Made by a program: the position numbers and the translations under genes. From positions 1 to 8,253 of the forward strand of contig MNZT01000018.1 of NCBI GenBank assembly GCA_001873755.1: a stretch of 8,253 nt of DNA, given 5' to 3'. This document shows positions 1-6,454 of the stretch, piece by piece (position 1 is the stretch's first letter; each line of letters opens with the position of its first letter). The stretch is from Candidatus Wirthbacteria bacterium CG2_30_54_11 (GTDB lineage Bacteria; Patescibacteriota; CG2-30-54-11). Under the pieces are notes generated by a model, which had not been told where the DNA came from, did no database searches, and saw only the letters and a program-made list of their open reading frames with translations.

Positions 1-69
1 GGTTGGAAAACCCGCTCTGTGGTGTTATCGGGAATTCGGATGAAAACCCAAAGCGCGGGTTTTCCAACC
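1..69. repeat. REP-like inverted repeat with perfect 15-bp arms
   Basis: The arms at 1-15 (GGTTGGAAAACCCGC) and 55-69 (GCGGGTTTTCCAACC) are exact reverse complements separated by 39 bases. A third, imperfect copy of the core (TGAAAACCC) lies at 41-49. The right arm is also part of a compact hairpin (53-74), so two mutually exclusive folds are possible. The left arm probably belongs to an identical compact hairpin cut by the window edge. This would be a pair of the same palindrome in opposite orientation, as in REP/BIME elements of intergenic regions. That reading is inferred; only the arms are seen. Confidence 0.6.
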
Positions 70-74
70 CGCGC
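53..74 (-). terminator. Probable terminator of the hyd operon
   Basis: A perfect 9-bp GC-rich stem (GCGCGGGTT / AACCCGCGC) closes a 4-base loop. It starts 56 bases after the hydA stop codon. Read on the minus strand, it is followed by TTTGGGTTTT, a broken rather than continuous T-tract. Position and stem strength suit the end of the hydBGDA transcript, but the interrupted T-run makes intrinsic termination less certain. The same sequence also forms one arm of the larger inverted repeat. Confidence 0.5.
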
Positions 75-130
75 CCCGAAATCGAAATCGCAAACGACCT
101 GTGGTTCTGCTGTATGGTTTGCAACCTGAA

Positions 131-1447
131 TTACCCTTTGAACGACACATCCAGATAATGCGTGGAACAGGAAATACAAGGATCATACGCCCGCACCAGC
201 ATCTCCAGTGCCAGCTCCATCTCCTTCTCGGTCTTCCCTGCTGTGAGCAACTCGGGGACGAGTTTGTCAAAGTCGAGCTGGATATTGGCATGATTCTGAT
301 TGGTGGGGATGATGCAGTTCCCGCCGAGGCACATCCCGTCATGGTCATATTCGTATTCGTGGAACAGGATGCCACGGGGCACTTCTGTCGCTCCGGCTCC
401 CTTGCCGTAGCGTGTCGGCTTGACCGGAGGTTCATCACGAAGTCCGGTATTGATCAGACGATCGATCAATTCGACCGCCGTATACGTCGCGTGCACGACC
501 TCGATGAACTGAGCGACCGTATTGTAGTACGGGAGATACACAGGAGCCTTGAAACCAAGCCCCTCTGCGACTCGCTTGGCTTCCGGATGGAGATACTGGT
601 AATTCAAGTTCACGCGAGCCAACGCTCCTGCCATATAACTGTCGAGCTTGTGTTTCGCATGTTTGGCGGTCGATAGCGGGCTGACCCATTCCTGGGCTAC
701 CTCGAGATAGTCATCTACGTCGTACGATTCTCTCTGCCCATCGGGCAGCAAGCAACCGATATCTCCATCATAGACCGGATACTCGCCGTCTTTGACCAAC
801 GCTACATACTCGGTAGGACGGGAAAACGTCGGGATGTTGGACGCAAGCGACTTGAGCAGTTCGTAGGTGGCCATGGCATCAGGAAGCAATGTCCCGACGA
901 GCTCCTGTTTCAAAGCTTCAAGCTGTTTGACAGTCGGGATCGAGGCAAATCCACCTGCCACTACGCGGGTGGGATGGGTGCTCCGTCCTCCGACCAGGCC
1001 AGCCCAATCAGAAGAGATCTTTTTCATGCGCAATGCTCTCTTGACCACATCGGGATGGGTGGAGGCCAGGGGGAAGACCGATTTGGCACCGACCAGATCC
1101 GGAGCGACGAGGAAATAGATGTGCAGAAGATGCGAATCAGCATTTTCACCATGCTTGAGCAAGTTTCTGAGCAATACGCTTTGTTCGGTCATGGTCATGC
1201 CAAGCGCGTTTTCCGTCGCCCGCACTGAGGACAGGGTATGCCCGACGGCGCAGATACCGCAGATACGGCTGGTGATGCGGGACACCTCGGAATAGTGCCG
1301 GCCGCGTATCATGGCCTCGAAGAAACGAGGAGCCTCAGGGACCCGCCATTCACATTTCTCTACCCTGCCGTCTTTGACATTGACCACGATGTTCCCGTGA
1401 CCTTCCACTCGCGTGAGGTGATGAACATTGATGGCGATATCCGTCAT
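131..1447 (-). CDS. hydA: Group 3b [NiFe] hydrogenase (sulfhydrogenase), alpha (large, catalytic) subunit
   Basis: This 438-residue catalytic subunit holds the Ni-Fe(CN)2CO centre that interconverts H2 with protons and electrons in the cytoplasm. Seen: the RVEGH motif at residues 13-17, the N-terminal ligand motif RICGIC with Cys63 and Cys66, and the C-terminal ligand motif DPCISCSTH with Cys424 and Cys427. Eight residues (YLDVSFKG) follow His430. In this family a maturation protease removes such a tail after nickel insertion; no such protease gene is in the window. There is no signal peptide, as expected for a soluble enzyme. The length fits the family (P. furiosus HydA is similar). The start overlaps the hydD stop by 4 bases (ATGA) behind a GAGGAG ribosome site, so translation is coupled. 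It is the last gene of hydBGDA. Assignment to 3b rather than 3d rests on the hydB and hydG partners and the absence of diaphorase (hoxF/U) genes. Confidence 0.95.
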   Translation of the reverse strand: MTDIAINVHHLTRVEGHGNIVVNVKDGRVEKCEWRVPEAPRFFEAMIRGRHYSEVSRITSRICGICAVGHTLSSVRATENALGMTMTEQSVLLRNLLKHGENADSHLLHIYFLVAPDLVGAKSVFPLASTHPDVVKRALRMKKISSDWAGLVGGRSTHPTRVVAGGFASIPTVKQLEALKQELVGTLLPDAMATYELLKSLASNIPTFSRPTEYVALVKDGEYPVYDGDIGCLLPDGQRESYDVDDYLEVAQEWVSPLSTAKHAKHKLDSYMAGALARVNLNYQYLHPEAKRVAEGLGFKAPVYLPYYNTVAQFIEVVHATYTAVELIDRLINTGLRDEPPVKPTRYGKGAGATEVPRGILFHEYEYDHDGMCLGGNCIIPTNQNHANIQLDFDKLVPELLTAGKTEKEMELALEMLVRAYDPCISCSTHYLDVSFKG

Positions 1448-2196
1448 TTCGCGTCTCCTCTGAAATTAGCGGTAAACATCCGCGATTTGCTCTCGGCCCG
1501 TTGTCTGGACAGCTTGCCTTTGGATTCAAGCGTCTCCACCAGCGAGTCCTGATTGGCATCCTTTACCATGCCGCGACAGGCTTCGCAGGGAATGCCGTCG
1601 GCAGGACAGGGTGCGCCGCAGCCGGCTCTGGCTACCATGCCCAGGCAGTGATCGCCGTCGTCGTAGCGGCAAAGCGTTTCTCTGAGTTTACATTCCACAC
1701 AGACCGGGTACGACGGCGTATAAACCCTGGCCGTACCGTGTACGATCTGGGAGACGATCTGCACGAATTCGTCGCGGTTCATAGGGCAGCCGGCTACCTC
1801 GTAATCCACCTTGATCGCAGCCGAGATCGGCTTCGCGAGCTGGGAGTCGAGATGCGGCATGTCCTTGTCCTTGCCATAAACACAGTCTTTATAGTCATCC
1901 ATATGATTTTTCAAGGCATTGATACCGCCGGTGACGGCACAGGCGCCATAGGCCACGACCACATTGGAACGAGCGCGGATGTCCTCAAGCCGTTTGCGGT
2001 CTTCCTCGCGGGTAAATGATCCCTCGATGAAGGAAATATCGATCTGTTCGGTGGTCTTTTCCGACATGACCTCGCGAAACTCCACCGGTTCGATGAAATT
2101 CAGAAGTTCGAAGAACGGTTCGCCGAAGTTGGTCAGCTCGACCTGGCAGCCCTCGCAGGAGGTGAAATCAAACCAGGCGCATTTCAGTTTTGCCAT
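1444..2196 (-). CDS. hydD: Group 3b [NiFe] hydrogenase, delta (small, electron-transfer) subunit
   Basis: This 250-residue small subunit pairs with HydA and wires the Ni-Fe site to the HydB/HydG module through Fe-S clusters. Seen: the N-terminal CEGC motif (Cys14, Cys17), GAC with Cys86 and GCP with Cys137. Together these give the four ligands of the proximal [4Fe-4S] cluster. The C-terminal half has eight more cysteines at 166, 169, 176, 184, 193, 197, 204 and 207, enough for the medial and distal clusters. There is no Tat signal, in keeping with a cytoplasmic enzyme. A basic, cluster-free tail follows residue 220. The start shares one base with the hydG stop (TGATG), preceded by AGGAGG in a good position. 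The stop overlaps hydA by 4 bases. No cluster ligand appears to be missing, so the chain to the active site looks complete. Confidence 0.94.
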   Translation of the reverse strand: MAKLKCAWFDFTSCEGCQVELTNFGEPFFELLNFIEPVEFREVMSEKTTEQIDISFIEGSFTREEDRKRLEDIRARSNVVVAYGACAVTGGINALKNHMDDYKDCVYGKDKDMPHLDSQLAKPISAAIKVDYEVAGCPMNRDEFVQIVSQIVHGTARVYTPSYPVCVECKLRETLCRYDDGDHCLGMVARAGCGAPCPADGIPCEACRGMVKDANQDSLVETLESKGKLSRQRAESKSRMFTANFRGDAK

Positions 2197-3023
2197 CAGA
2201 TCGCCTCCTCTAAAGTCTCGATGTCAGAATAGCGCAGAACCGGACCGTCTTTGCAGGTATATATGTTGTTGATCTGACAGTGGCCGCATTTTCCCAGCCC
2301 GCACTTCATGCGCCTCTCCAGATCCACATAGATCCTGTCATGAGGGATGCCGATCTTGTCCAGTTCTCTAAGCACGAATTTATACATGACCGGCGGTCCG
2401 CAGATGATGACCCTGGTCGTCGGCAGGAGCTCTCCGCACTTGGCGAACAGGGAGGTGATGACACCTACATTGCCTTTCCAGCTTTCGTCAGGGTGATCGA
2501 CGGTTTCCTGATAATCGACATCGACGGAACAGCGCCAGGCAGAGAGGTCAGCGGTGAACAGCTGCTGGCTGGGGTCGCGGGCGCCGAAAAACAGAGTGAA
2601 TTTATTAAATTCGGAACGGCGGTCCATGATGTAGCGGATGAGACTGCGGGTAGGGCAAAGACCAAGTCCGGCCGCGACGATCAGGACATCCTGTCCCTTC
2701 AGGTCATCCATAGGAAAGCCGTGTCCCAAGGGACCGCGGATCCACATGATATCGCCTTTTTCGAGGGTCAGCAGCGCGGTCGAGACCTTGCCAGCCTTGC
2801 GGACCACGAGTTCAAATGAATCCTCGACCGTGGGGGAACTAGAAAGACCAAGGGGAATCTCGCCGAAGCCAAAAAGTCCGGCTTCCACGATCTGGCCCGG
2901 ATCGTAGACAAATCTGCTACCGTCCTTCATGCGAAGTGTAAAGTGCTTCTCGGTGGCGGTCATCATGGTGGCACTCAGCACCTCGACCTCATGCGGGAGA
3001 AAGATATTATCTGGCTGACTCAT
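2196..3023 (-). CDS. hydG: Group 3b [NiFe] hydrogenase, gamma subunit (FAD and NAD(P)-binding reductase)
   Basis: This 275-residue flavoprotein of the ferredoxin-NADP reductase / dihydroorotate dehydrogenase electron-transfer type exchanges electrons between NAD(P)(H) and the hydrogenase. Seen: an N-terminal beta-barrel flavin domain (about 1-105), then a nucleotide-binding domain with AAGLGLCP at 117-124 and CGPP at 208-211. A C-terminal [2Fe-2S] motif follows, with Cys241, Cys246, Cys249 and Cys257, as in PyrK-like proteins. The start overlaps the hydB stop by 4 bases (ATGA), with GGAGGCG upstream. Whether NADP or NAD is preferred cannot be read safely from the sequence; characterised 3b enzymes mainly use NADP(H). 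Some homologues also reduce sulfur or polysulfide, the source of the name sulfhydrogenase; that activity is not shown here. Alternative: a stand-alone ferredoxin-NADP reductase subunit, unlikely in this operon. Confidence 0.93.
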   Translation of the reverse strand: MSQPDNIFLPHEVEVLSATMMTATEKHFTLRMKDGSRFVYDPGQIVEAGLFGFGEIPLGLSSSPTVEDSFELVVRKAGKVSTALLTLEKGDIMWIRGPLGHGFPMDDLKGQDVLIVAAGLGLCPTRSLIRYIMDRRSEFNKFTLFFGARDPSQQLFTADLSAWRCSVDVDYQETVDHPDESWKGNVGVITSLFAKCGELLPTTRVIICGPPVMYKFVLRELDKIGIPHDRIYVDLERRMKCGLGKCGHCQINNIYTCKDGPVLRYSDIETLEEAI

Positions 3024-4048
3024 TGTTTCGCCTCCATGATCGTATTGATGAAAGCGGTCGGATCAGCGATGTCGGCCGTACAGGCTCCCGCACAGCGGCC
3101 GCATCCCACACAGGCAGGACCGCCCAGTTTGTCGTTCAGGTAGACCGCTTTGCGCATGATGCGGTGGCGGAACCGGTCGGCCAGGGTCTTGCGGAAGCTT
3201 TCCGTACCGCCCTGAACAGACACCTCGGCAAATTCGGAAGTCATGCAGGCATCCCATCTGCGATAGCGGGTACCGCCCTTCTGGTCGATATGCCATACAT
3301 CCTGCACATCAAAGCAGTAACAGGTCGGACAGACCGTGTTGCAGCTGCCGCAGGAAAAGCAACGGTCGCTCACCTCTTCCCACAGCGGCGAATTCCAGGA
3401 AGCGCGGACCTTGGCCTGGATCTCCTGAGCGGTGTTGTTCAATTTCTTGGGGCAGGACGTCAAGGCATCAGCATTAATCTTGTTCGCAGCGTTGGCCTGA
3501 ATATCTGAGGCGCCGGACAACGACACCAGATTAACCAGTTCCTCGCCTTTGGCGGTCAGGACATCAATAGTATATCCGCCCTCGACCCGAGTCAGGAACA
3601 GGTCATGTCCGGTGACCGGCACATCGACGCTGACCGAACCGAAAAAGGCATGCTCATAGTGTTTCTGGACACTGGATCCGACTATATAGGTATGCTCACG
3701 ATTCGCCAGATAATTATGATCGGCATACCCCTCACGGAACAGGACATCGAGCATGTGGATCGCTTTGATATCATAGGGATGCACACCAAAAAGCACTTTT
3801 GCCTGTGGATCAATGCATCCGCGGGCCTCCGTGCCGGTGAAGTGCACGAGATCCTGCTTCGGGGGAAAGAATGCCTTTTTGGGAGGCAGAATGGTCGTGT
3901 CATAGTCGAGCCGCACGTCTTTTGCATCTTCAAGTTCGGCGAACACAAAACGCGACTTTCTGGCGACCGGTGCCAGTACCGGGTATCTGGCCATCATGGC
4001 CTCCACCCAGGGTCCCAGCCCCTCATCGCGCAGGAACAAAGTCTTCAT
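3020..4048 (-). CDS. hydB: Group 3b [NiFe] hydrogenase, beta subunit (two [4Fe-4S] clusters)
   Basis: This 342-residue Fe-S subunit is homologous to P. furiosus HydB and to anaerobic sulfite reductase subunit A, and relays electrons inside the cytoplasmic complex. Seen: a cluster-free N-terminal two-thirds, then two [4Fe-4S] motifs, CFSCGSCNTVC (Cys230, 233, 236, 240) and CVGCGRCAGAC (Cys313, 316, 319, 323). Extra cysteines sit at 243, 245 and 268. It is the first gene of the operon. The start is supported by GAGGGGAG at 4055-4062 (complement), six bases upstream. An ATG at 4050-4052 is out of frame. The stop overlaps hydG by 4 bases. It is transcribed divergently from hypA across a 179-bp control region. 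The presence of this subunit is the main reason to call the enzyme 3b. AsrA of a sulfite reductase is the closest alternative, excluded by hydD and hydA downstream. Confidence 0.92.
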   Translation of the reverse strand: MKTLFLRDEGLGPWVEAMMARYPVLAPVARKSRFVFAELEDAKDVRLDYDTTILPPKKAFFPPKQDLVHFTGTEARGCIDPQAKVLFGVHPYDIKAIHMLDVLFREGYADHNYLANREHTYIVGSSVQKHYEHAFFGSVSVDVPVTGHDLFLTRVEGGYTIDVLTAKGEELVNLVSLSGASDIQANAANKINADALTSCPKKLNNTAQEIQAKVRASWNSPLWEEVSDRCFSCGSCNTVCPTCYCFDVQDVWHIDQKGGTRYRRWDACMTSEFAEVSVQGGTESFRKTLADRFRHRIMRKAVYLNDKLGGPACVGCGRCAGACTADIADPTAFINTIMEAKQ

Positions 4049-4097
4049 ACATCGCTCCCCTCAAAAGATGGATAAATGCCTGTACGCAACCTTGCAA

Positions 4098-4127
4098 AGG
4101 ATACCCCAGATCAGGTCTCCGTGACAA
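4098..4127 (-). promoter_or_regulatory. Predicted sigma70-type promoter of the hyd operon
   Basis: On the minus strand, TTGTCA (4122-4127) matches the -35 consensus at 5 of 6 positions. TATCCT (4098-4103) matches the -10 at 4 of 6, with an 18-base spacer. Transcription would begin near 4091 and give a leader of roughly 40 bases ending at the hydB ribosome site. The inverted half-sites described separately overlap this promoter. The call rests on consensus matching only. Confidence 0.45.
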
Positions 4128-4162
4128 GGACCTGAGAATTGGTTGGTGCAAGCCGAGACCTG
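4111..4162. promoter_or_regulatory. Cluster of CAGGTC / GACCTG half-sites between hydB and hypA (possible operator)
   Basis: TCAGGTC at 4111-4117 and GACCTGA at 4129-4135 form a 7-bp inverted repeat. CAGGTCTC at 4112-4119 is also the exact reverse complement of GAGACCTG at 4155-4162. GACCTG occurs as a direct copy at 4129-4134 and 4157-4162, 28 bases apart. Three copies of one hexamer within 51 bases, placed over and just upstream of the predicted hyd -35/-10 elements, suggest binding of a dimeric regulator. The regulator's identity is unknown. The half-sites could alternatively shape RNA structure in a longer leader. Confidence 0.4.
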
Positions 4163-4170
4163 CTCTGCAA

Positions 4171-4199
4171 TTGCCCGCACATGTGCCCTCTGCTAAGAT
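4171..4199 (+). promoter_or_regulatory. Predicted promoter of hypA
   Basis: TTGCCC (4171-4176) and TAAGAT (4194-4199) are separated by an optimal 17-base spacer, and each matches consensus at 4 of 6 positions. Transcription would start near 4206, leaving about 20 bases before the hypA start. It is a weak match, consistent with a promoter that needs an activator. The palindrome GCACATGTGC lies in its spacer. Confidence 0.35.
4177..4186. promoter_or_regulatory. Perfect palindrome GCACATGTGC (possible operator)
   Basis: This exact 10-base palindrome lies inside the spacer of the predicted hypA promoter, a place where a bound protein would directly affect RNA polymerase. A second, shorter perfect palindrome, GCAATTGC, lies immediately upstream at 4167-4174. 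No matching regulator is in the window, and a 10-base palindrome can occur by chance. Confidence 0.3.
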
Positions 4200-4216
4200 A
4201 CTATCGTCAAATATAT

Positions 4217-4220
4217 GAGG
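4217..4220 (+). promoter_or_regulatory. Ribosome binding site supporting the TTG start of hypA
   Basis: GAGG ends seven bases before the TTG codon at 4228. The nearby ATG at 4215 is out of frame with hypA and overlaps this site. Together with the universally conserved Met-His-Glu start of HypA, this supports initiation at TTG. Confidence 0.6.
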
Positions 4221-4227
4221 ATCCCCC

Positions 4228-4575
4228 TTGCACGAACTTGGCATCGCCTCAGAGATAGTCTCGGTCGTCACCGATGCACTGAATAATCAGAGCATCGGCA
4301 GACCCGTGAAAAAAATACGCCTCACCATCGGCGAGATGCGCCAGATCGTGCCGGACTCGCTGCAATTCTGCTTTGACAGCCTGACCCGGGACACTCTGCT
4401 GGAAAACGCCCGGCTGGAGATCAGGCATATTCCCCTGTCTGGTACCTGCTCATCCTGCGGCCGTGAAATCGAATTTACTGAACCACCCTTCCGCTGCCCT
4501 GACTGCTCTGGCACGGAGATGCAGATGCAGCACGGATTCGAACTCGATGTGACCTCTTTTGAAGTAGAGGACTAG
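4228..4575 (+). CDS. hypA: Hydrogenase nickel incorporation protein HypA
   Basis: This 115-residue nickel metallochaperone works with HypB to deliver Ni to the large-subunit precursor before proteolytic maturation. Seen: the N-terminal Met-His-Glu that binds nickel in this family (His2, Glu3), the family block LTIGEM followed by PDSLQFCFD (33-50), and a zinc-binding loop with CSSC (Cys74, Cys77) and CPDC (Cys90, Cys93). Length is normal for HypA. The start codon is TTG, chosen because the family begins MHE and a GAGG site sits seven bases upstream. The gene faces away from hydB, sharing the intergenic control region, so its likely client is the HydA encoded next door. No hypB, C, D, E, F or protease gene follows; after 123 bases comes an unrelated secreted protein with its own promoter. 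Confidence 0.95.
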   Translation: MHELGIASEIVSVVTDALNNQSIGRPVKKIRLTIGEMRQIVPDSLQFCFDSLTRDTLLENARLEIRHIPLSGTCSSCGREIEFTEPPFRCPDCSGTEMQMQHGFELDVTSFEVED

Positions 4576-4609
4576 ACTCGGGACATTCCATAGTATTTAT
4601 AAAATATTA

Positions 4610-4638
4610 TTAGCAATATCTTAGAAAAGGTGTATAAT
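4610..4638 (+). promoter_or_regulatory. Predicted promoter of the first CAP gene
   Basis: The -10 is a perfect TATAAT (4633-4638). The -35 candidate TTAGCA (4610-4615) matches consensus at 4 of 6 positions, with a 17-base spacer. The surrounding 4590-4640 stretch is strikingly AT-rich compared with its flanks. Transcription would begin near 4645. The -10 box overlaps the farthest-upstream in-frame start codon (GTG at 4630), arguing that translation begins later. Confidence 0.6.
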
Positions 4639-4682
4639 ATGCTTCAACACTATAGCAAGTGGTGTAAAGAAGCCTATACCTT

Positions 4683-4689
4683 AGGGGTG
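4683..4689 (+). promoter_or_regulatory. Ribosome binding site deciding the start of the first CAP gene
   Basis: AGGGGTG lies nine bases before the ATG at 4699. The farther in-frame GTG (4630) and ATG (4639) codons lie within or just after the -10 box, before or at the very start of the predicted transcript. This site therefore favours the ATG at 4699. Confidence 0.6.
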
Positions 4690-4698
4690 AGACCAGCC

Positions 4699-6414
4699 AT
4701 GATCACCATCCTCCACCATCTGAGACATCTGAGGATCACTATCGAGACTACGGTAGTGTTCATTCTGTGGATGGTACTGGGGCAGTGCAGTGCAGCTCTG
4801 GCCGCGATCGACCGCGGAGCTCTCCTCACCCTCCATAATCAGGCCAGGACTGCCGCCGGTCTCTCAGAGCTGTCGCTCTCCGACCCGCTCACCACCGCCG
4901 CCCAGAACAAAACGAATGACATGCTTGCTGACCAGTATTTTGCTCACACCTCGCCGGACGGTATCACTCCCTGGAACTGGATCCGTGGAGCCGGCTACGT
5001 CTATGACGGAGCCGGTGAAAATCTCGCCATCGACTATTTCAGCACCGCTGCCGTCTTCGACGCCTGGATGAACAGCCCCGGGCACCGTGCCAATATTCTG
5101 AACGGTGCCTTTGCAGAAGTCGGATTCGGCGTGGCCGAAGGTGAATTCGAAGGTCGTCAGACGACTCTGATCACGGTCACATTCGGTCATCGGGCATCTG
5201 CTTCCGACCCCGGCGAAACCTCCCCCCAGACGAACAATCAAAGCACCTATACCCCTACCAGAAATACACCTCCTGCTGCACCTCCCAGAGATACCACCGC
5301 CCCTGCCGCTCCCAGTATCCTCATCCCGGCCTCTGATTCACTTCTCTCTACCGGCACCTGCGAGATTACCGGCCAGGCCGAAGCCGGATGCACGGTGAGG
5401 ATCTATAACGGCGAAAACCTGGTCGGTGAAACCACGGCGGACCAGGACGGCAACTTCGCCGTCAGCATCGAAACTCCCGACGGCGCCTACGAGCTCACCG
5501 CCACCGCCACTGACCAGAGCGGCAATATCAGCGAAACCTCTGCCGTCGCCTTTAACATCGACACCGCCGCACCCTCAGTGCCAGCCATCCTCACTCCTGC
5601 CACTGACGCGATCCTCTCTTCCGCTACCACCCGGATCACCGGCCGGGCCGAAGCCGGCAGTACCGTGAAGGTCTATGACGGCGATACCCTCGTCGGCGAA
5701 ACCACAGCTGACCAGACCGGCCAGTTCGCCACCGATATTGAGTATCCCGACGGGTCCTACCAGCTCACCGCCACCGCGACCGACCAGGCAGGTAACCGGA
5801 GCGAACGGACCACTGCCGTGGCCTTTACCATCGATACCCTGGCTCCACAGATCAATGCCGCAGCGCCCGTACAGGTATCCCGGGATGTCATGGCCGACCG
5901 GAGCTTCCTCGCCCGGGTACAGGTGGCCGAACCGGTAACCGGACTGCAGGCTACCGCACACATAGGAGATGAAGATTTCATCATGCAGCCCAATGAAGCA
6001 GAACAGTCTTTTGATCTGACCACCACTGCCACCGCGACCACTACAGAGGGAAACCGGCCGGTGGATGAAACCGCCGCTGCGCCTGCACAAACCGATGAAA
6101 TGACTATTGCCTTTACCCTCTCCGACACCGCCGGCAACAGTATCGATATCCCTGCGACTACCATCACAGTGCTCGAAAGATATGCTGTCACGACCAGACA
6201 GCTACCCATCGAACAGATATTCTGGGAAACGGTGACCGACCCCTCCAACCAGCCTGTGCAGCTGAGTGCCTATGCCGCTGCGCTTCTGGGTCTGGTTGAA
6301 GTCGGGTTTGCCGTCTCCCGCGTCAAACCGCTCCCGGCCCTCACCAAGAGGTACCATGCCGTGGCTCAGTACGCCATGGCCGGCATCACTGCCATCCTGT
6401 TCATCAAACATTGA
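4699..6414 (+). CDS. Secreted CAP (SCP/YkwD-like) domain protein with two bacterial Ig-like repeats
   Basis: This is a 571-residue exported protein. Residues 1-35 form a signal peptide: basic/His N-region, hydrophobic core about 17-27, ALA cleavage site at 33-35. A CAP domain follows (about 42-163) with the family signatures FAHTSP (His83), GENLA (Glu107) and SPGHRANIL (His129), the residues lining the CAP cavity. Next come a Pro/Thr-rich linker (about 170-198), two tandem Ig-like repeats (198-287 and 288-378), a third Ig-like module (from 379) with a Thr/Ala-rich insertion (about 441-466), and a C-terminus with two hydrophobic stretches (about 524-540 and 555-569) that may anchor the protein. 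Bacterial CAP proteins are extracytoplasmic, but their activity is mostly unknown. The ATG at 4699 is preferred over the in-frame GTG at 4630 (594 residues) because of the promoter and ribosome site. It also places His83, Glu107 and His129 at the same numbers as in the downstream paralogue. A strong terminator follows 40 bases after the stop. Confidence 0.88.
   Translation: MITILHHLRHLRITIETTVVFILWMVLGQCSAALAAIDRGALLTLHNQARTAAGLSELSLSDPLTTAAQNKTNDMLADQYFAHTSPDGITPWNWIRGAGYVYDGAGENLAIDYFSTAAVFDAWMNSPGHRANILNGAFAEVGFGVAEGEFEGRQTTLITVTFGHRASASDPGETSPQTNNQSTYTPTRNTPPAAPPRDTTAPAAPSILIPASDSLLSTGTCEITGQAEAGCTVRIYNGENLVGETTADQDGNFAVSIETPDGAYELTATATDQSGNISETSAVAFNIDTAAPSVPAILTPATDAILSSATTRITGRAEAGSTVKVYDGDTLVGETTADQTGQFATDIEYPDGSYQLTATATDQAGNRSERTTAVAFTIDTLAPQINAAAPVQVSRDVMADRSFLARVQVAEPVTGLQATAHIGDEDFIMQPNEAEQSFDLTTTATATTTEGNRPVDETAAAPAQTDEMTIAFTLSDTAGNSIDIPATTITVLERYAVTTRQLPIEQIFWETVTDPSNQPVQLSAYAAALLGLVEVGFAVSRVKPLPALTKRYHAVAQYAMAGITAILFIKH
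5290..5832 (+). repeat. Tandem Ig-like domain repeat within the first CAP gene (2 units)
   Basis: Unit 1 (5290-5559, 90 codons) and unit 2 (5560-5832, 91 codons) each begin with Asp-Thr-x-x-Pro and share blocks such as LVGETTADQ and LTATATDQ. Similarity is also evident at the DNA level, for example around 5455 versus 5725 and 5495 versus 5765. The domains resemble the bacterial Ig-like Big_6 type (AEAGSTVKVYDG). The downstream paralogue has a single corresponding unit at 7222-7494, so unit number varies between the copies. Confidence 0.85.
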
Positions 6415-6454
6415 CAACGTACTGACGTGACTTCCTGCGTCGTGAAAGGAATAT

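Noticed and set aside
1..69. CRISPR-like repeat pair at the left edge
   Set aside because: The two copies are inverted, not direct, and there is no third regularly spaced copy or cas gene.
101..676. Open frame of 191 codons on the plus strand antisense to hydA
   Set aside because: It lies wholly opposite the well-conserved hydA gene, has no recognisable domain and no convincing ribosome site; a shadow frame.
1501..2019. Open frame of 172 codons on the plus strand antisense to hydD
   Set aside because: It is opposite hydD, whose cluster ligands are all intact; composition follows the complementary codon pattern.
131..4048. Group 3d (Hox, NAD-reducing) hydrogenase
   Set aside because: No hoxE/F/U-type diaphorase genes; the HydB and HydG subunits are those of group 3b.
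4140..4190. Sigma54 (-24/-12) promoter for hyd or hypA
   Set aside because: TTGCA-like -12 elements are present, but no GG dinucleotide lies at the required spacing upstream on either strand.
4023..4271. Minus-strand open frame of 82 codons spanning the hydB-hypA control region
   Set aside because: It overlaps the hydB start and the hypA start in other frames, has no family resemblance, and would cover the predicted promoters.
4699..4790. Lipoprotein signal (LGQC) in the first CAP protein
   Set aside because: The residue before Cys30 is Gln, which does not fit the lipobox rule of a small residue there; an ALA signal peptidase I site follows.
5575..6090. Minus-strand open frame of 171 codons within the first CAP gene
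   Set aside because: Gly-rich shadow of the repetitive Ala/Thr/Pro-rich coding sequence; no independent evidence.
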